Shown: positions 28,981-39,566, counted from the first letter of the stretch. The stretch: 64,000 nucleotides of DNA from Pseudomonas brassicacearum (GCF_003732265.1 NZ_MOBK01000002.1:248001-312000), one strand, 5' to 3'. Numbers and translations: made by a program. Notes: generated from the letters alone by a model not told the origin.

Positions 28981-31310
28981 CAGGCTTGCGCCTTCTGCCA
29001 ACCTTGCAGCTGAAAGCGAACAGGCAGGTTACGGATGCGCTTGCCGGTGGCGGCGAAGATCGCGTTGCACAGCGCCGGTGCGATCGGTGGCACGCCGGGC
29101 TCACCGACACCGCCCAAAGGCACAACACCTGGCGGGGTGACCAGATGCACCGCGACTTCCTTGGGCGCCAGTGACATGCGCGCCACTTCGTACATGTGGA
29201 AGTTGTCCTGCTGGACCTTGCCGTCCTTGAAGCTGATTTCCCCCAGCACCGCATTGCCCAGGCCCATGACGCAGGCGCCCTCGAACTGCGAGCGGATGCG
29301 CTCGGGGTTGATCTGCGGCCCGCAATCCACGGCGATGTCAGCCTTGTGCACAATCAACGTGCCATCATCTTTGACTTCGACCTCGATCACCGCCGCCACA
29401 TAGGTGACGAAGCTGTAATGCACCGCCAGCCCCAGGCCTCGGCCCTTGGGCAATTCACGTCCCCAACCCGCGGCTTTCGCGGCAGTTTCCAGCACCGTGC
29501 GCAAGCGGCCGGTATCGATCGGATAGCGCTCGGGAGATTCGCCGTAGTTCCACTCTTCACTCAACGTGCGCGGGTCAATCTGACGGTCCGGGCCGAGCAA
29601 CTTGACCTGGTACTTGAGCGGATCCTGACCGGCCTTGTGCGCCAGTTCATCGACGAAGCTCTGAATCGCAAAGCCATGAGGGATGTTGGAAACCGAGCGA
29701 TACCAGCCGACGCGGGTATGCACCGTCGCCTCCGGGTTTTCCAGGCGCACGTTGGGAATCGCGTAGGCCATGTTGGTGAACCCCATGCCCAGCTCAAACG
29801 CCGCCTCGTGGTTCATGCCCGGTGCAAACAGCGCAGTGATGCTTGGCGCCACGGTGCGGTGCAGCCAGCCGGAGGGCAAGCCGTCCTTGTTCAAGCTGGC
29901 CTTGAGGTACTCGGCCGACACCGTGTGGAAGTAGGAACAGTGGATGTCATCTTCGCGAGTCCATTGCACCCGTACGGCCTTGCCGGGGAACTCTTTGGCG
30001 AGGATTGCCGCTTCAATGATGAAGTCAGGCTTGGATTTGCGACCAAAACCGCCACCGAGCAAGGTCACGTTAAACGTGACGTTATCGAACGGGACGCCGA
30101 GGCGCTCGCCGATCCGCGTGCGGGTGACCTGCGGCGCCTGACTCGGCCCCCAGGCTTCGCAGACGCCGTCCTTGAAGCGGGCAATGGCGACCATCGGCTC
30201 CATCGGTGCCTGCGCCAGGTGCGGCAGGTAATAGGACGCTTCGAGGGTGCTGTCGGCGCTCTTCATCGCTTCGTCGATGCTGCCGGTATTGCGCACCACT
30301 TTGCCGGGTTTGAGGGACGCGGCCTCCAGCTCCTTGCGATAGGCAATCGAGTCGTAACTGGCGTTCGGGCCGTCATCCCACTCGATCTTCAGCGCTTCAC
30401 GCCCCTTGATTGCCGCCCAGGTGTTGCTGGCCACCACAGCCACACCGCCCAACGGCTGAAATTCGGACGGCAGCGGGCTGCCTTCGATCTGCACGACCTT
30501 GATCACGCCGGGGACTTTCAGCGCAGCGCTGGAGTCGACGGATTTGACCTTGCCGCCGTACACCGCCGGGCGCGCAATGGTGGCGTAGAGCATGCCGTCG
30601 AAATGCACGTCGGCCCCGTAAATCGCACGGCCGTTGACGATGTCGGCACCGTCGATGGCTTTGGTGCCTTCCTTGCCGATGTAGCGAAACTGCGACGGAT
30701 CCTTGAGCCGTACGCTGTCACGCGCGGGCACTGCCAGCGCACCGGCCGCTACGGCCAATGCGCCGTAGCCCAATTCACGACCGGACGGCTTATGGATAAC
30801 TTTGTGCAGTTGCGCATGGCACTCGGCGACCGGCACTTTCCATTGCTCGGCAGCGGCCTGTTCGAGCATGGTGCGCGCGGCGGCACCGCAGCGGCGCATC
30901 GGCTCGTACCAGTGACGCATGCTGCGCGAACCGTCGGTGTCCTGGTTGCCGAAACGCACTTCGTCGCCCGGCGCCTGTTGCACTTTCACCATGGCCCAAT
31001 CGGCGTCCAGTTCATCGGCCACCACCATCGTCAGGCTGGTGCGTACACCCTGGCCCATTTCCGAACGGTTGCAGACCACGGTCACCGTGCCATCGGCGGC
31101 GATGCTGACGTAGACCTTGGGATCATCAATTGCGCCGTGGGGCATGCCGTCGGCGCCGAACTTCTTCGAAACCTCTTCAGCGAAAACGTCCTGCCAGCCC
31201 CAACTGGCCGCCAGCACCAAGGCACTGGTCGCGCCAACCCCTTTGAGGAAACCGCGGCGGCTGAAGTTGCTGAGGTTGCTCAGGGCAAAATCATTCGGTA
31301 ACTGGCTCAT
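28980..31310 (-). CDS. Xanthine dehydrogenase-family molybdopterin-binding large subunit (IorB-like), Tat-exported
   Basis: This 776-aa protein is the molybdenum subunit of an aldehyde oxidase/isoquinoline 1-oxidoreductase type enzyme. The N-terminus carries a twin-arginine signal, [20 protein letters not shown] at residues 17-36, so the mature enzyme works in the periplasm. Family features are GGGFGRKS, the QAPMEP region and the catalytic glutamate in [13 protein letters not shown]. Likely electron flow is substrate to molybdenum, then to the 2Fe-2S subunit next door, then to an acceptor such as a cytochrome c not encoded here. The substrate is unknown; aldehydes or N-heterocycles fit the family. 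Confidence 0.88.
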   Translation of the reverse strand: MSQLPNDFALSNLSNFSRRGFLKGVGATSALVLAASWGWQDVFAEEVSKKFGADGMPHGAIDDPKVYVSIAADGTVTVVCNRSEMGQGVRTSLTMVVADELDADWAMVKVQQAPGDEVRFGNQDTDGSRSMRHWYEPMRRCGAAARTMLEQAAAEQWKVPVAECHAQLHKVIHKPSGRELGYGALAVAAGALAVPARDSVRLKDPSQFRYIGKEGTKAIDGADIVNGRAIYGADVHFDGMLYATIARPAVYGGKVKSVDSSAALKVPGVIKVVQIEGSPLPSEFQPLGGVAVVASNTWAAIKGREALKIEWDDGPNASYDSIAYRKELEAASLKPGKVVRNTGSIDEAMKSADSTLEASYYLPHLAQAPMEPMVAIARFKDGVCEAWGPSQAPQVTRTRIGERLGVPFDNVTFNVTLLGGGFGRKSKPDFIIEAAILAKEFPGKAVRVQWTREDDIHCSYFHTVSAEYLKASLNKDGLPSGWLHRTVAPSITALFAPGMNHEAAFELGMGFTNMAYAIPNVRLENPEATVHTRVGWYRSVSNIPHGFAIQSFVDELAHKAGQDPLKYQVKLLGPDRQIDPRTLSEEWNYGESPERYPIDTGRLRTVLETAAKAAGWGRELPKGRGLGLAVHYSFVTYVAAVIEVEVKDDGTLIVHKADIAVDCGPQINPERIRSQFEGACVMGLGNAVLGEISFKDGKVQQDNFHMYEVARMSLAPKEVAVHLVTPPGVVPLGGVGEPGVPPIAPALCNAIFAATGKRIRNLPVRFQLQGWQKAQA

Positions 31311-31777
31311 GCCTTGGCCTCCTTCAAGTGAGTGGAAGCCTGGCGGATGGCCGTCTTGATGCGGTTGTAGGTCCCGCAGCGGCAGATGTTACCGACCATC
31401 GCCTCTTCGATCTGCGCATCCGTAGGGTTGGGGTTGGTCTTGAGCAGCGCCGTCGCCGACATGATCTGCCCGCCCTGGCAAAAACCGCACTGGGCCACGG
31501 CGGTGTCGAGCCAGGCTTGCTGGACCACTTGCCCGACCGGATCGGCGTGCAGGTTATCGATGGTGGTGACGTTCTGCCCGACCACCGAACCAATCGGCGT
31601 GATGCAACTGCGCGCCGGTGATCCGTCGATGTGAATCGTGCAGGCACCACACAGGCCCATGCCGCAGCCGAATTTGGTGCCGTTGTAACCGGCGACGTCG
31701 CGGATAGCCCAGAGCAGCGGCATGTCCTCGGTGACGTCGAGTGGATGGTCTTGACCGTTGAGCTTCAGGGTAATCAT
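31307..31777 (-). CDS. (2Fe-2S)-binding small subunit of the molybdenum hydroxylase (IorA-like)
   Basis: This 156-aa protein has a plant-type ferredoxin domain with cysteines in GTKFGCGMGLCGACTIH and SC, and a second [2Fe-2S]-binding domain with CGFCQGGQI and NICRCGTY. This two-domain layout is standard for small subunits of the xanthine oxidase family. It lacks its own signal peptide and would be co-exported with the Tat-bearing large subunit, whose ATG overlaps its stop by 4 nt. I start at ATG 31777; a GTG two codons earlier is possible. Confidence 0.93.
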   Translation of the reverse strand: MITLKLNGQDHPLDVTEDMPLLWAIRDVAGYNGTKFGCGMGLCGACTIHIDGSPARSCITPIGSVVGQNVTTIDNLHADPVGQVVQQAWLDTAVAQCGFCQGGQIMSATALLKTNPNPTDAQIEEAMVGNICRCGTYNRIKTAIRQASTHLKEAKA

Positions 31778-31957
31778 GGGCACGCCCGCATAGATCTTGG
31801 GTTATGGGGTCGAGCAATCTGCCGTGGGATCTTGATTCGTGATACGCAGATCGACTCAGGCTAAAGAGGCTCTCTTGTGCGACGGGAAGGTCTGCACCGG
31901 GCCTTTGATGGAGCAAATGCTTGCATCGTTAGGTGGCTAAGTTAACCCAGCATTAAC

Positions 31958-31994
31958 AAAAAAGCCCTGCACAGTGGAAGTGTGCAGGGCTTTG
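31958..31994 (-). terminator. Terminator between murB and the 2Fe-2S gene region
   Basis: AAAGCCCTGCACA and TGTGCAGGGCTTT arms with a six-base loop end in TTTTTTG on the minus strand, just downstream of murB (stop at 32018). Confidence 0.9.
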
Positions 31995-32017
31995 AGATCA
32001 GTCCTGAAAGCTTAGCT

Positions 32018-33037
32018 TCAATACTGATTGGGCTCCATTTCCAGATCGACATGGAATCGTTCTGAAATGTCTTTCTGGATTCGCTGCGCCAGGTTGAGCA
32101 ATTGCAGGCCCGTGGCACCGCCGTAATTGACCAGCACCAGCGCCTGTAACTTATGCACGCCCGCATCTGCGTCACGGAAACCCTTCCACCCTGCCCGCTC
32201 GATCAACCAGCCTGCCGCCAGTTTCATTTGCCCGTCAGGTTGCGCATACGCCACCAGATCCGGGTATTCGCCCTTGAGCCGGGCGACCAGCGCCGCCGGC
32301 ACCAACGGGTTTTTGAAGAAGCTGCCGGCATTGCCCAGCACCGCCGGGTCCGGCAGCTTTTCGTTGCGGATGCTGCAAATTGCCTGGCTGACATCCGTGG
32401 CCGTCGGTTGCTCGATGCCTTGCTCGGTCAGGCGCTGGCGCACCGGGCCGTATTCCAGGTGCAAGTGCGCGGCGCGGTCGAGGGTGAAACGAACGCGCAG
32501 GATCAACCAGCGACCCGGTTCCTGCTTGAACAGGCTGTCGCGGTAAGCAAAGTTGCACTCAGCCAAGGCGAAATCCCGCAGCTCGCCGGTCTGGCGATCC
32601 AGCGCGGTCAGGCCGGAGAACACGTCCTTGATCTCGACCCCGTACGCACCGATGTTCTGCATCGGTGCCGCACCGACCGTGCCGGGGATCAGACTGAGGT
32701 TTTCCAGGCCCGACAAACCCTGCGCCAGGGTGTGTTGCACGAACGGATGCCACGGCTCGCCGGCCTCGGCTTCGATCACGACTTTGCTGCCGTCATCACT
32801 GAGGATACGAATCCCGCGCGTGGCCATGCGCAGCACCAACGACTGGATATCGGCGGTCAGCAGCAGATTGCTGCCGCCGCCAATCACCAACAACGGCACG
32901 TCATGCTCTGCGGCGTAGGCCAAGGCCTCACGCACGTCGGCATCGCTATGCGCCTCGGCGAACAGGCGAGCCTGGACGTCGACACCAAAGCTGTTGAACG
33001 GCTTGAGCGAAACCTGTGATTGAACCTGCAAACTCAT
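32018..33037 (-). CDS. murB: UDP-N-acetylenolpyruvoylglucosamine reductase
   Basis: This 339-aa FAD enzyme makes UDP-MurNAc in peptidoglycan synthesis. It has the FAD-binding GGGSNLLLT, a PGTVGAAPMQNIGAYG segment and GSFFKNPLVP with the catalytic serine region. It is type I MurB, E. coli length. It overlaps the upstream phosphatase gene by 4 nt (ATGA) and ends the comEC-side operon kdsB-PTP-murB. Confidence 0.95.
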   Translation of the reverse strand: MSLQVQSQVSLKPFNSFGVDVQARLFAEAHSDADVREALAYAAEHDVPLLVIGGGSNLLLTADIQSLVLRMATRGIRILSDDGSKVVIEAEAGEPWHPFVQHTLAQGLSGLENLSLIPGTVGAAPMQNIGAYGVEIKDVFSGLTALDRQTGELRDFALAECNFAYRDSLFKQEPGRWLILRVRFTLDRAAHLHLEYGPVRQRLTEQGIEQPTATDVSQAICSIRNEKLPDPAVLGNAGSFFKNPLVPAALVARLKGEYPDLVAYAQPDGQMKLAAGWLIERAGWKGFRDADAGVHKLQALVLVNYGGATGLQLLNLAQRIQKDISERFHVDLEMEPNQY

Positions 33038-33498
33038 AGCCGTCCCTTCAATTCGATCACCAGCAAGTCACTGGCGCGCTCGATCAGGTCCAGCACCTGT
33101 TCGAAGCCCTGGTCACCGTCGTAGTACGGGTCCGGCACTTCATCGAGTTCCGACTGGTAGCGACGCAGGAACAGGTCCAGCTCGGCCTTGCCCTTGGCCG
33201 GTTGCAAGGCCTTGAGGTGGCGCAGGTTGCTGTTGTCCATGGCCAGGATCAGGTCATAAGTGGCGAAATCGGCGCGACTGACTTGCTGGGCGCGCTGGGC
33301 GGACAGGTCGTAGCCGCGCAGTTTGGCCGCGGCCTGGCTGCGTTTGTCCGGCGCCTTGCCGACATGCCAGTCACCAGTGCCGGCGGAGGCGACTTCAATC
33401 TGATCGGCCAGCCCCGCTTCGCGCAATTTATGCCGCAGCACGCCTTCGGCCGTTGGCGAACGGCAGATGTTGCCCAGGCACACGAACAGAACGCGCAT
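33034..33498 (-). CDS. Low-molecular-weight protein tyrosine phosphatase
   Basis: This 154-aa protein has the catalytic loop CLGNICRSP with Cys7 and Arg13 (C-X5-R) and the general acid Asp in VPDPYYDGD. It belongs to the LMW-PTP family, which dephosphorylates tyrosines, in bacteria often on exopolysaccharide kinases. No such kinase is nearby. It sits between kdsB and murB, with start and stop codons overlapping on both sides, the conserved pseudomonad order. Confidence 0.93.
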   Translation of the reverse strand: MRVLFVCLGNICRSPTAEGVLRHKLREAGLADQIEVASAGTGDWHVGKAPDKRSQAAAKLRGYDLSAQRAQQVSRADFATYDLILAMDNSNLRHLKALQPAKGKAELDLFLRRYQSELDEVPDPYYDGDQGFEQVLDLIERASDLLVIELKGRL

Positions 33499-34262
33499 CA
33501 GGCCTCCAGCAGGCGACGAACGCGCTCAAGGTCTTCAACGGTGTCGACCCCGGTAGGCGGTGCGATCAGCGCGTCGGCGACGTGAATCCGCACGCCGTGC
33601 CACAAGGCACGCAGTTGTTCCAGGGATTCGGTGTTTTCCAGCCAGCACGGGCCCCAGCTGACGAAGTCATGCAGGAAACCGGCGCGGTAGGCATAAATGC
33701 CGATGTGGCGACGGTACGGCACGCCTTCCGGCAAGTGCTCGCGGCTTTTGGCGAACGCATCGCGGGCCCACGGCAAGGTCGAGCGACTGAAAGTCAGCGC
33801 CAGACCATTAAGGTCGCTGACGACCTTGACCACGTTGGGGTTGAACAGGGTTTCCACGTCTTCGATCGGCTCGGCCAGGGTGGCCATGCGCGCCTCGGTG
33901 TGGGCCGCGAGGTTAGCCGCGACCTGATCGATCACGCTCGGCGGGATCAGCGGTTCGTCACCCTGGACGTTGACCACAATGGCGTCGGGCGCCAGGCCCA
34001 GTTTCGCGGCGACTTCGGCCAGACGGTCGGTGCCGGAATTGTGGTCCTCGCGGGTCAGCACCACTTCAGCGCCAAAGCCGTTGCACGCCTCGACGATGCG
34101 CGCATCGTCAGTGGCAACCACCACGCGCTGGGCGCTGCTTTTGCTCGCCTGTTCCCAGACGTGCTGGATCATCGGCTTGCCGGCGATCAGCAGCAGCGGT
34201 TTGCCCGGCAAGCGGGTCGAGGCATAACGCGATGGAATGACAACGGTAAAGGCTGTGGTCAT
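33498..34262 (-). CDS. kdsB: 3-deoxy-manno-octulosonate cytidylyltransferase
   Basis: This 254-aa enzyme activates KDO with CTP for lipid A core synthesis. The N-terminus [29 protein letters not shown] and [11 protein letters not shown] are family signatures (each seen over residues 7-30 and about 98-108). Normal length. It overlaps Trm112 by 4 nt and touches the phosphatase gene, forming an lpxK-trm112-kdsB-PTP-murB string. Confidence 0.96.
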   Translation of the reverse strand: MTTAFTVVIPSRYASTRLPGKPLLLIAGKPMIQHVWEQASKSSAQRVVVATDDARIVEACNGFGAEVVLTREDHNSGTDRLAEVAAKLGLAPDAIVVNVQGDEPLIPPSVIDQVAANLAAHTEARMATLAEPIEDVETLFNPNVVKVVSDLNGLALTFSRSTLPWARDAFAKSREHLPEGVPYRRHIGIYAYRAGFLHDFVSWGPCWLENTESLEQLRALWHGVRIHVADALIAPPTGVDTVEDLERVRRLLEA

Positions 34263-34444
34263 TTATCCAGACGCTCGTCGGTGGTCAGGGTGCGGGCTTC
34301 GGTTTCGAGCATCACCGGGATGCCATCGCGAATCGGGTACGCGAGGCCGGCGCCCTTGCTGATCAGCTCGGTCTTGTCGGCGCTGAGCTTGAGTGGGCCT
34401 TTGCAGACCGGGCAAGCGAGGATGTCGAGCAATTTGGTGTCCAT
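34259..34444 (-). CDS. Trm112/YcaR-family protein
   Basis: This is a 61-aa zinc-ribbon-like protein, [19 protein letters not shown]. In bacteria Trm112-like proteins lie between lpxK and kdsB, and the family activates methyltransferases in eukaryotes and archaea. Two cysteines (CPVC) remain. I start at ATG 34444, six bases after AGGGA; an ATG at 34450 would be too close to it. Confidence 0.9.
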   Translation of the reverse strand: MDTKLLDILACPVCKGPLKLSADKTELISKGAGLAYPIRDGIPVMLETEARTLTTDERLDK

Positions 34445-34469
34445 GAGCATTCCCTGGATAAAAACGGAG

Positions 34470-35480
34470 TTAAGGCAAAAGACGAGCCGGCAACAGGCGC
34501 ATCAGCTGCGTATCGAACCAGGCCACGAAGGCCGGCGATGGCACAGCATCGACCGCCAGGTACCACCAATCGGCGGCGGCGAAGGCACGGCACTTCACCG
34601 CGTCCTTTTCAGTCATCACCAACGGCAATGACGGGGTGAAATTCAAGGCCTGCACGCTGTATTCGGCGTGGTCGGCAAACGCGTGCGGGACAGGTTTGCA
34701 GTGTAGCGTTTCGAGGGTGGTGAAGAAACGCTGCGGATTGCCGATTCCGGCCACGGCATGCACCGCCTGACCTGCGGGGAAGTGGTCGAGGGGACGTCGT
34801 TCACCGCGAAGTAAATTGATCAGGGCGGTCGGTTGCAGCTGGAAGGCAAACCCGCCGTCGCGATCCTCCGCGGCGCCGTTGTAGAGCACCGCATCGACGC
34901 TTTGCAGGCGTTCGACCGGCTCGCGCAGCGGTCCGGCCGGCAGGCAACGCCGGTTGCCCAGGCCTCGGGCGGCGTCGATCAGTACCAGTTCGAGGTCGCG
35001 GGCCAGGCGGTAATGCTGCATGCCGTCATCGGAGAGGATCAGGTCCAGCGGCTCGCTCGCCAGCAACGCTTTAACCGCGCTGCTGCGGTCCGGGTCGATC
35101 ATCAACGGCACGCCGGTACGCTGGACGATCAACAACGGTTCATCGCCCGCAACATCCGCGCTTTGGTCAGCTTCGACCCGCCACGGCAACTGCGGCGGCT
35201 TGGCGCCGTAACCACGACTGACCACACCGACGCGCAACCCGCTGCGCTGGCAATGCTCGATCATCCACAGGATCAGCGGCGTCTTGCCCGTGCCGCCGAC
35301 GGTGATATTGCCGACCACGATCAGCGGCACGGGCGGTTGATAGATCTCGCCCTCACCCGCCAGGAATCGCTTGCGCTTGTTCATGACCACCCGCCGATAC
35401 AGCCACTCCAGTGGCTGCAACAGCTTCAGGGCCGGATGACCTTCGTACCACGCGGCGAGCAAGCGATCAGACATGGCCAT
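34470..35480 (-). CDS. lpxK: Tetraacyldisaccharide 4'-kinase LpxK
   Basis: This 336-aa inner-membrane-associated kinase phosphorylates the lipid A disaccharide. It has the P-loop [14 protein letters not shown], the DDGMQHYRL motif and PAGPLREP. It begins at ATG 35480, which overlaps the exbD stop as TGATG; an ATG at 35474 is an alternative. In pseudomonads lpxK follows the exbB-exbD pair in one operon, as here. Confidence 0.95.
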   Translation of the reverse strand: MAMSDRLLAAWYEGHPALKLLQPLEWLYRRVVMNKRKRFLAGEGEIYQPPVPLIVVGNITVGGTGKTPLILWMIEHCQRSGLRVGVVSRGYGAKPPQLPWRVEADQSADVAGDEPLLIVQRTGVPLMIDPDRSSAVKALLASEPLDLILSDDGMQHYRLARDLELVLIDAARGLGNRRCLPAGPLREPVERLQSVDAVLYNGAAEDRDGGFAFQLQPTALINLLRGERRPLDHFPAGQAVHAVAGIGNPQRFFTTLETLHCKPVPHAFADHAEYSVQALNFTPSLPLVMTEKDAVKCRAFAAADWWYLAVDAVPSPAFVAWFDTQLMRLLPARLLP

Positions 35481-35911
35481 CAATGCGCGGGCGCCGCCGC
35501 CTCGACAGTGGTCATGCGCAAGTGGCTGAAACCGAGCTTGCCGGCGGCGTCCATGGCGGTAATGACAGACTGATGTTGAGTCTTGCCGTCAGCGCTGATC
35601 GACAGCGGCAGCTTGGTATCGCCGTTGGATTCTTTTTGCAGCGCGTCCATCACGGTCGCCAGGTCGCTCTTGGGCAGCACTCGATTGTTCACCGAGAACA
35701 CGCCTTCGGCGTTGATCGCAATGTCCAGTTGCTTGACCGGTTGATCGTCAGCCGACGCGCCGCTGACCGCTTCCGGCAGTTCGACGCGCAACTGGGTTTC
35801 TCGGGTAAAGGTGGTGGTCACAACGAAAAACAGCAGCAGGACAAACACCACGTCGATCAGCGACACGAGATTGATGTCCACGTTCTCCCGTTGCTTGCGG
35901 CGGAATTTCAC
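35480..35911 (-). CDS. ExbD/TolR-family biopolymer transporter
   Basis: This 143-aa protein has one transmembrane helix (about residues 16-36, [19 protein letters not shown]) with the essential Asp in LIDVVFVL and a periplasmic C-terminal domain. With the adjacent MotA/TolQ homologue it would form a proton-driven motor like ExbBD or TolQR. No TonB or TolA is adjacent, so the partner is unknown. It overlaps the upstream gene by 4 nt and is coupled to lpxK. Confidence 0.9.
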   Translation of the reverse strand: MKFRRKQRENVDINLVSLIDVVFVLLLFFVVTTTFTRETQLRVELPEAVSGASADDQPVKQLDIAINAEGVFSVNNRVLPKSDLATVMDALQKESNGDTKLPLSISADGKTQHQSVITAMDAAGKLGFSHLRMTTVEAAAPAH

Positions 35912-36546
35912 GCTTTTTTGCCCTCGGACAGGTCCACGTCACGGTCACCCTGTACGACCTCGACCAGTTTGATCGCTTCCTGCTCCATCCCCACCACCAG
36001 CTCATCGATGCGCCGTTGCAGGAACCGGTGGAAGAACACCGCCGGGATACCGACGATCAGGCCCGAAGCCGTGGTGATCAACGCTTTGGAAATACCGCCG
36101 GCCAGCACGGCGGCGTTGGTGGTCATGCCCGTGCCCATGAACGAGCTGAAGATATCGATCATGCCCAGCACCGTGCCGAGCAACCCGAGCAACGGGGCCA
36201 TGGCGGCGATGGTGCCCAGGGCGTTGATGTAGCGCTCCAGTTCATGGACGACCCGGGCGGCGGCCTCTTCGATGCACTCTTTCATGATCTCGCGACCATG
36301 CTTGGAGTTGGCCAGGCCTGCCGCGAGGATCTCGCCCAACGGCGAGTTGGCGCGCAGTTCCTTGAGTTTTTCTTTATTGAGCTGTTTGTCCTTGATCCAG
36401 ACCCAGACCTGGCCGAGCAAGTGCTCGGGCGTCACGCGGCTGGCACGCAGGGTCCACAGACGCTCGGCGACGATTGCCATGGCCGCGATGGAACTCAGAA
36501 TGATCGGCAGCATCATCCAGCCGCCGGATTTGACCAATTCCCACAC
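35908..36546 (-). CDS. MotA/TolQ/ExbB-family proton channel protein
   Basis: This 212-aa inner-membrane protein has three predicted helices (about residues 9-30, 107-130 and 145-170) and the family signature APLLGLLGTVLGMIDIF. It is the channel partner of the ExbD-like protein encoded just downstream. The pair precedes lpxK and follows comEC, a conserved pseudomonad order, which suggests a role tied to the envelope rather than siderophore uptake. Confidence 0.9.
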   Translation of the reverse strand: MWELVKSGGWMMLPIILSSIAAMAIVAERLWTLRASRVTPEHLLGQVWVWIKDKQLNKEKLKELRANSPLGEILAAGLANSKHGREIMKECIEEAAARVVHELERYINALGTIAAMAPLLGLLGTVLGMIDIFSSFMGTGMTTNAAVLAGGISKALITTASGLIVGIPAVFFHRFLQRRIDELVVGMEQEAIKLVEVVQGDRDVDLSEGKKA

Positions 36547-36643
36547 AGTGAAGTCCCCTCGAAAAAGTGCGACACTCTAACATAGGGGGTCGGCGCACCG
36601 AAGAGCGTGATGTCGCATCCGGTCGGGCTTTGATAACTCTCGG

Positions 36644-38878
36644 CTATTTATTGACGGGCGGTGGATCGCGCCAGAAACGCCGGTCCAGACGCATCGTCCA
36701 CGGCGGCTGGAAACGCCCCAGCTGCAGATGAATGGCACCGTGCTCAGCACTGTCGTAAATCGCCATGCCGCGCTTTTGATAACGCGCCACGACCGTGGGG
36801 TGAGGATGCCCAAAGGAATTGCCCTGCCCCCGGGAAATCAATACGGCCTTGGGTTGCAACGAGCTCAACAGGGCCATTGACGAGGAACTGCGGCTGCCGT
36901 GATGCGGTGACTGCAACCAATCGGTGGCCACTGCCAGCGGACTCTCCAGCAAGGCCCGTTCCGCAGCGGTGTCGATATCACCCGTCAGCAACAGTCGCTC
37001 GCCGCTCGCTTCTATTTGCAGGACGCAGGATTTCTGATTGCTGTCATGGGCCGACGTCCATTGCCACAACTGGAAGTTCACACCGTCCCAGGTCCATTGC
37101 CGGCCGCTGTCACAGCCTTGGGCCTGCAGTTCGGCCGGTAAACCCTCGGGATCGCCACTGAGTACCTGTTTGACCGGCAGGCCATTGCTCACGGCTCGCG
37201 CACCGCCGGCGTGATCGGCATCGGCGTGACTGATCAACATCAGGTCCAGGCTCTTGACCCCGAGTTTGCGCAACGACGGCAGCACCACCCGCGCCCCCAT
37301 GTCCATATCACCGAAACGCGGCCCGGCGTCATACAACAGCATGTGATGGCGGGTCCGCACCAGGATGGCCAAGCCTTGGCCGACGTCCAGTTGCCAGACA
37401 TCGGCCCTGCCTTCCGGCAACAGCGGCCGAGACGCAAACACCAGCAACAACAGCAGCGGCCAGCCCAATGGGCGCAATGGCACACCTCGCGGCAACAGCA
37501 ACAGGAAAGCGCCCAGCGTGCCTAGCGCCCAACTCCACCACGGAACCGCCACCGGCACCCACGCGGGCAATTGCCCGGCCATCATGGTCAGCGCCTTGAA
37601 CATCCAGTCGATCAAGCCGCCCGCCAGCCACAGCAACCCTTCGCCCACATAAGGGACGGGCAACAACAATGTCCCGAGCAAGGCTGGCGGCAACACCACC
37701 AGGCTGATCCAGGGCACTGCCAGCAGATTGACCAGCGGCCCGCTGAGGCTGATCGGCAAGCCGAGCACCAGCAACAAAGGACACAGGCCGATCGCGATCA
37801 GCCATTGAGCCCGGGTCCAGGTTTGCCACCACCGCCAGGGGCCCAGTCGCCCGCCAAAGGTGAAGATCAGCACCGCAACGGCGGCGAAGGACAACCAGAA
37901 CCCCGGTTGCAGGCTGGCCAACGGATCCAGCAGCAAAACACCATTGAGCGCCAGCAGCAGCGGCCACCAGGTGCCGAGGTGACGAAAGCGCAGCCGCCAC
38001 AGCAGCACCAAGCCGATCATCACGCAGGCGCGCTGCACCGGAACGTCGAAGCCGGCCAACAACCCGTAAGCCAGCGCCGCCGAGAACGCCAGCCCGCATG
38101 CCCATGGCAGCCACGGTAAACGGCCTGGCCACAGGCCAAAACGCGCCAACCCGGCGATCAGCAGGTAGACCAGCCCCGCCAACATGCCGATGTGCTGCCC
38201 GGAAATCACCAGCAGATGCACGGTGCCGGTGTCTTGCAGCACCTGCCATTCCTCACGGCTCAGCCCGGCGCCATCGCCCAGTACCAGCGCGGTCAACGCA
38301 GCGGTTCGGCCTTGGGCGTCGACCGCGAGTAAACGCTGACGGATGCCGTCGCGCCAGGCCCATCGGGCTTCGACGAGTCGCTCACCGTCCTTGACCGTGC
38401 CGGTTGCGCCGATACGTTGAGCCAGCAGCCAGGCGTCGTAATCGAAGGCATGCGGATTGAGCAGCCCGGCGGGACGCTTCAACTTGACCGCCAGTCGCCA
38501 GCGTTCGCCGCTGCTGACGGGCGACCCGCCATACCAGGCCAGGCGCAAACGCTTGGGCAGCTTCGTCCGCCTTGATTGACTGTCCGTCAGTTCGAATCGC
38601 ACCACGCCGTCGGCATTTTGCGGCAACCCCGTCACCCGCCCTTCAACCCAACGGGTTTCGCCATCAAGTTTTTGTGGCAGCCGATCATCAAGCGCCCACT
38701 GCGCATTCGCGCACGCCCAACTGAAGCCGAACAGGAAAAACGCCAACGGATACGTCCGAAACGGCAACAGCATCAAAGCCGACAGTGGCAGCAACAGCCA
38801 TAACCAGACCGGCGGTAAAACCGGCAAAAAACGCAGGGCCAACAAGCCCAGCGCCAGCGCCAACATCCCAGTGCGCAT
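36644..38878 (-). CDS. comEC: ComEC/Rec2-family DNA internalization protein
   Basis: This 744-aa inner-membrane protein has a N-terminal hydrophobic region, a soluble OB-like part, a polytopic Competence domain (VHLLVISGQHIGMLAGLVY, FDVPVQRACVM) and a C-terminal metallo-beta-lactamase-like domain with LMLISHADADHAGG. ComEC forms the channel through which single-stranded DNA enters during natural transformation. ATG 38878 has AAGGATGAG just before it, while the frame extends to 38902. It ends 98 bp from the exbB-like start. Confidence 0.93.
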   Translation of the reverse strand: MRTGMLALALGLLALRFLPVLPPVWLWLLLPLSALMLLPFRTYPLAFFLFGFSWACANAQWALDDRLPQKLDGETRWVEGRVTGLPQNADGVVRFELTDSQSRRTKLPKRLRLAWYGGSPVSSGERWRLAVKLKRPAGLLNPHAFDYDAWLLAQRIGATGTVKDGERLVEARWAWRDGIRQRLLAVDAQGRTAALTALVLGDGAGLSREEWQVLQDTGTVHLLVISGQHIGMLAGLVYLLIAGLARFGLWPGRLPWLPWACGLAFSAALAYGLLAGFDVPVQRACVMIGLVLLWRLRFRHLGTWWPLLLALNGVLLLDPLASLQPGFWLSFAAVAVLIFTFGGRLGPWRWWQTWTRAQWLIAIGLCPLLLVLGLPISLSGPLVNLLAVPWISLVVLPPALLGTLLLPVPYVGEGLLWLAGGLIDWMFKALTMMAGQLPAWVPVAVPWWSWALGTLGAFLLLLPRGVPLRPLGWPLLLLLVFASRPLLPEGRADVWQLDVGQGLAILVRTRHHMLLYDAGPRFGDMDMGARVVLPSLRKLGVKSLDLMLISHADADHAGGARAVSNGLPVKQVLSGDPEGLPAELQAQGCDSGRQWTWDGVNFQLWQWTSAHDSNQKSCVLQIEASGERLLLTGDIDTAAERALLESPLAVATDWLQSPHHGSRSSSSMALLSSLQPKAVLISRGQGNSFGHPHPTVVARYQKRGMAIYDSAEHGAIHLQLGRFQPPWTMRLDRRFWRDPPPVNK

Positions 38879-39013
38879 ACACTCATCCTTGAGAGTCTCC
38901 ACCTAGGCATAGTCGGCCAACCGCACCGGCGCCGATATCAATTGTCACAAAGTCTGAATGGGCGGTTCGTAGAATCCAGACATACTTGCCGCCTTAACCG
39001 ACCGAGAAGCCTT

Positions 39014-39529
39014 ATGCCCCGGCGCTTATTCAAACGCTACATGCCAGACCCGACCAGCATCAGGGAACACAAATCCTTACGCTTTCTCGGCACCCTGCTG
39101 CATGACCCCAACCTCTGGCACCTCAACCGTCACTCTGTGGCGCGGGCGATGGCGGTCGGCCTGTTCGCGGCGTTTTTGCCGATCCCGTTGCAAATGCTCC
39201 TGGCCGCGGTGCTGGCGATCATGGTGCGGGGCAACATGCCGATTGCGGTGAGCCTGGTCTGGCTGACCAACCCGATTACCATGCCGGCGGTGTTTTTCTG
39301 CACGTACCAGACCGGGGCGTGGCTATTGGATGTGCCCACTCGTCAGTTGCCCGACTCACTGTCCTGGGAATGGGTCCGCGGCGAATTGTCGACGTTATGG
39401 CAACCGTTTTTGCTGGGTTCGGTGGTGACGGGGCTGGTGTTGGGGGCGCTCGCTTACTTCCTGACCATGATGTACTGGCGGTGGTGGGTGGCGCGGCAGT
39501 GGAAGCGGCGCAAGAAAAACCGGATGTAG
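39014..39529 (+). CDS. DUF2062 domain-containing membrane protein
   Basis: This 171-aa protein belongs to the DUF2062 family. It has two or more hydrophobic helices (LFAAFLPIPLQMLLAAVLAIM and a C-terminal one near LLGSVVTGLVLGALAYFLTMM). I start at ATG 39014, MPRRLFKRYMPDP; the longer frame covers the comEC promoter region. It is divergent from comEC, as in other pseudomonads. Its function is unknown, and it ends in a basic tail, WKRRKKNRM. Confidence 0.88.
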   Translation: MPRRLFKRYMPDPTSIREHKSLRFLGTLLHDPNLWHLNRHSVARAMAVGLFAAFLPIPLQMLLAAVLAIMVRGNMPIAVSLVWLTNPITMPAVFFCTYQTGAWLLDVPTRQLPDSLSWEWVRGELSTLWQPFLLGSVVTGLVLGALAYFLTMMYWRWWVARQWKRRKKNRM

Positions 39530-39536
39530 GAATGCA

Positions 39537-39566
39537 AAACGGCCTCCAGTGTGGAGGCCGTTTTTT
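39537..39566. terminator. Bidirectional terminator between DUF2062 and ABC-2 genes
   Basis: AAAACGGCCTCC and GGAGGCCGTTTT arms with a six-base loop lie between the convergent DUF2062 (+) and ABC-2 permease (-) genes. Confidence 0.9.

Noticed and set aside
29196..31301. A 701-codon open frame opposite the molybdenum hydroxylase subunit
   Set aside because: It is a frame shadow of the Tat-exported large subunit, with no recognisable domain and His/Arg/Gln-rich composition.
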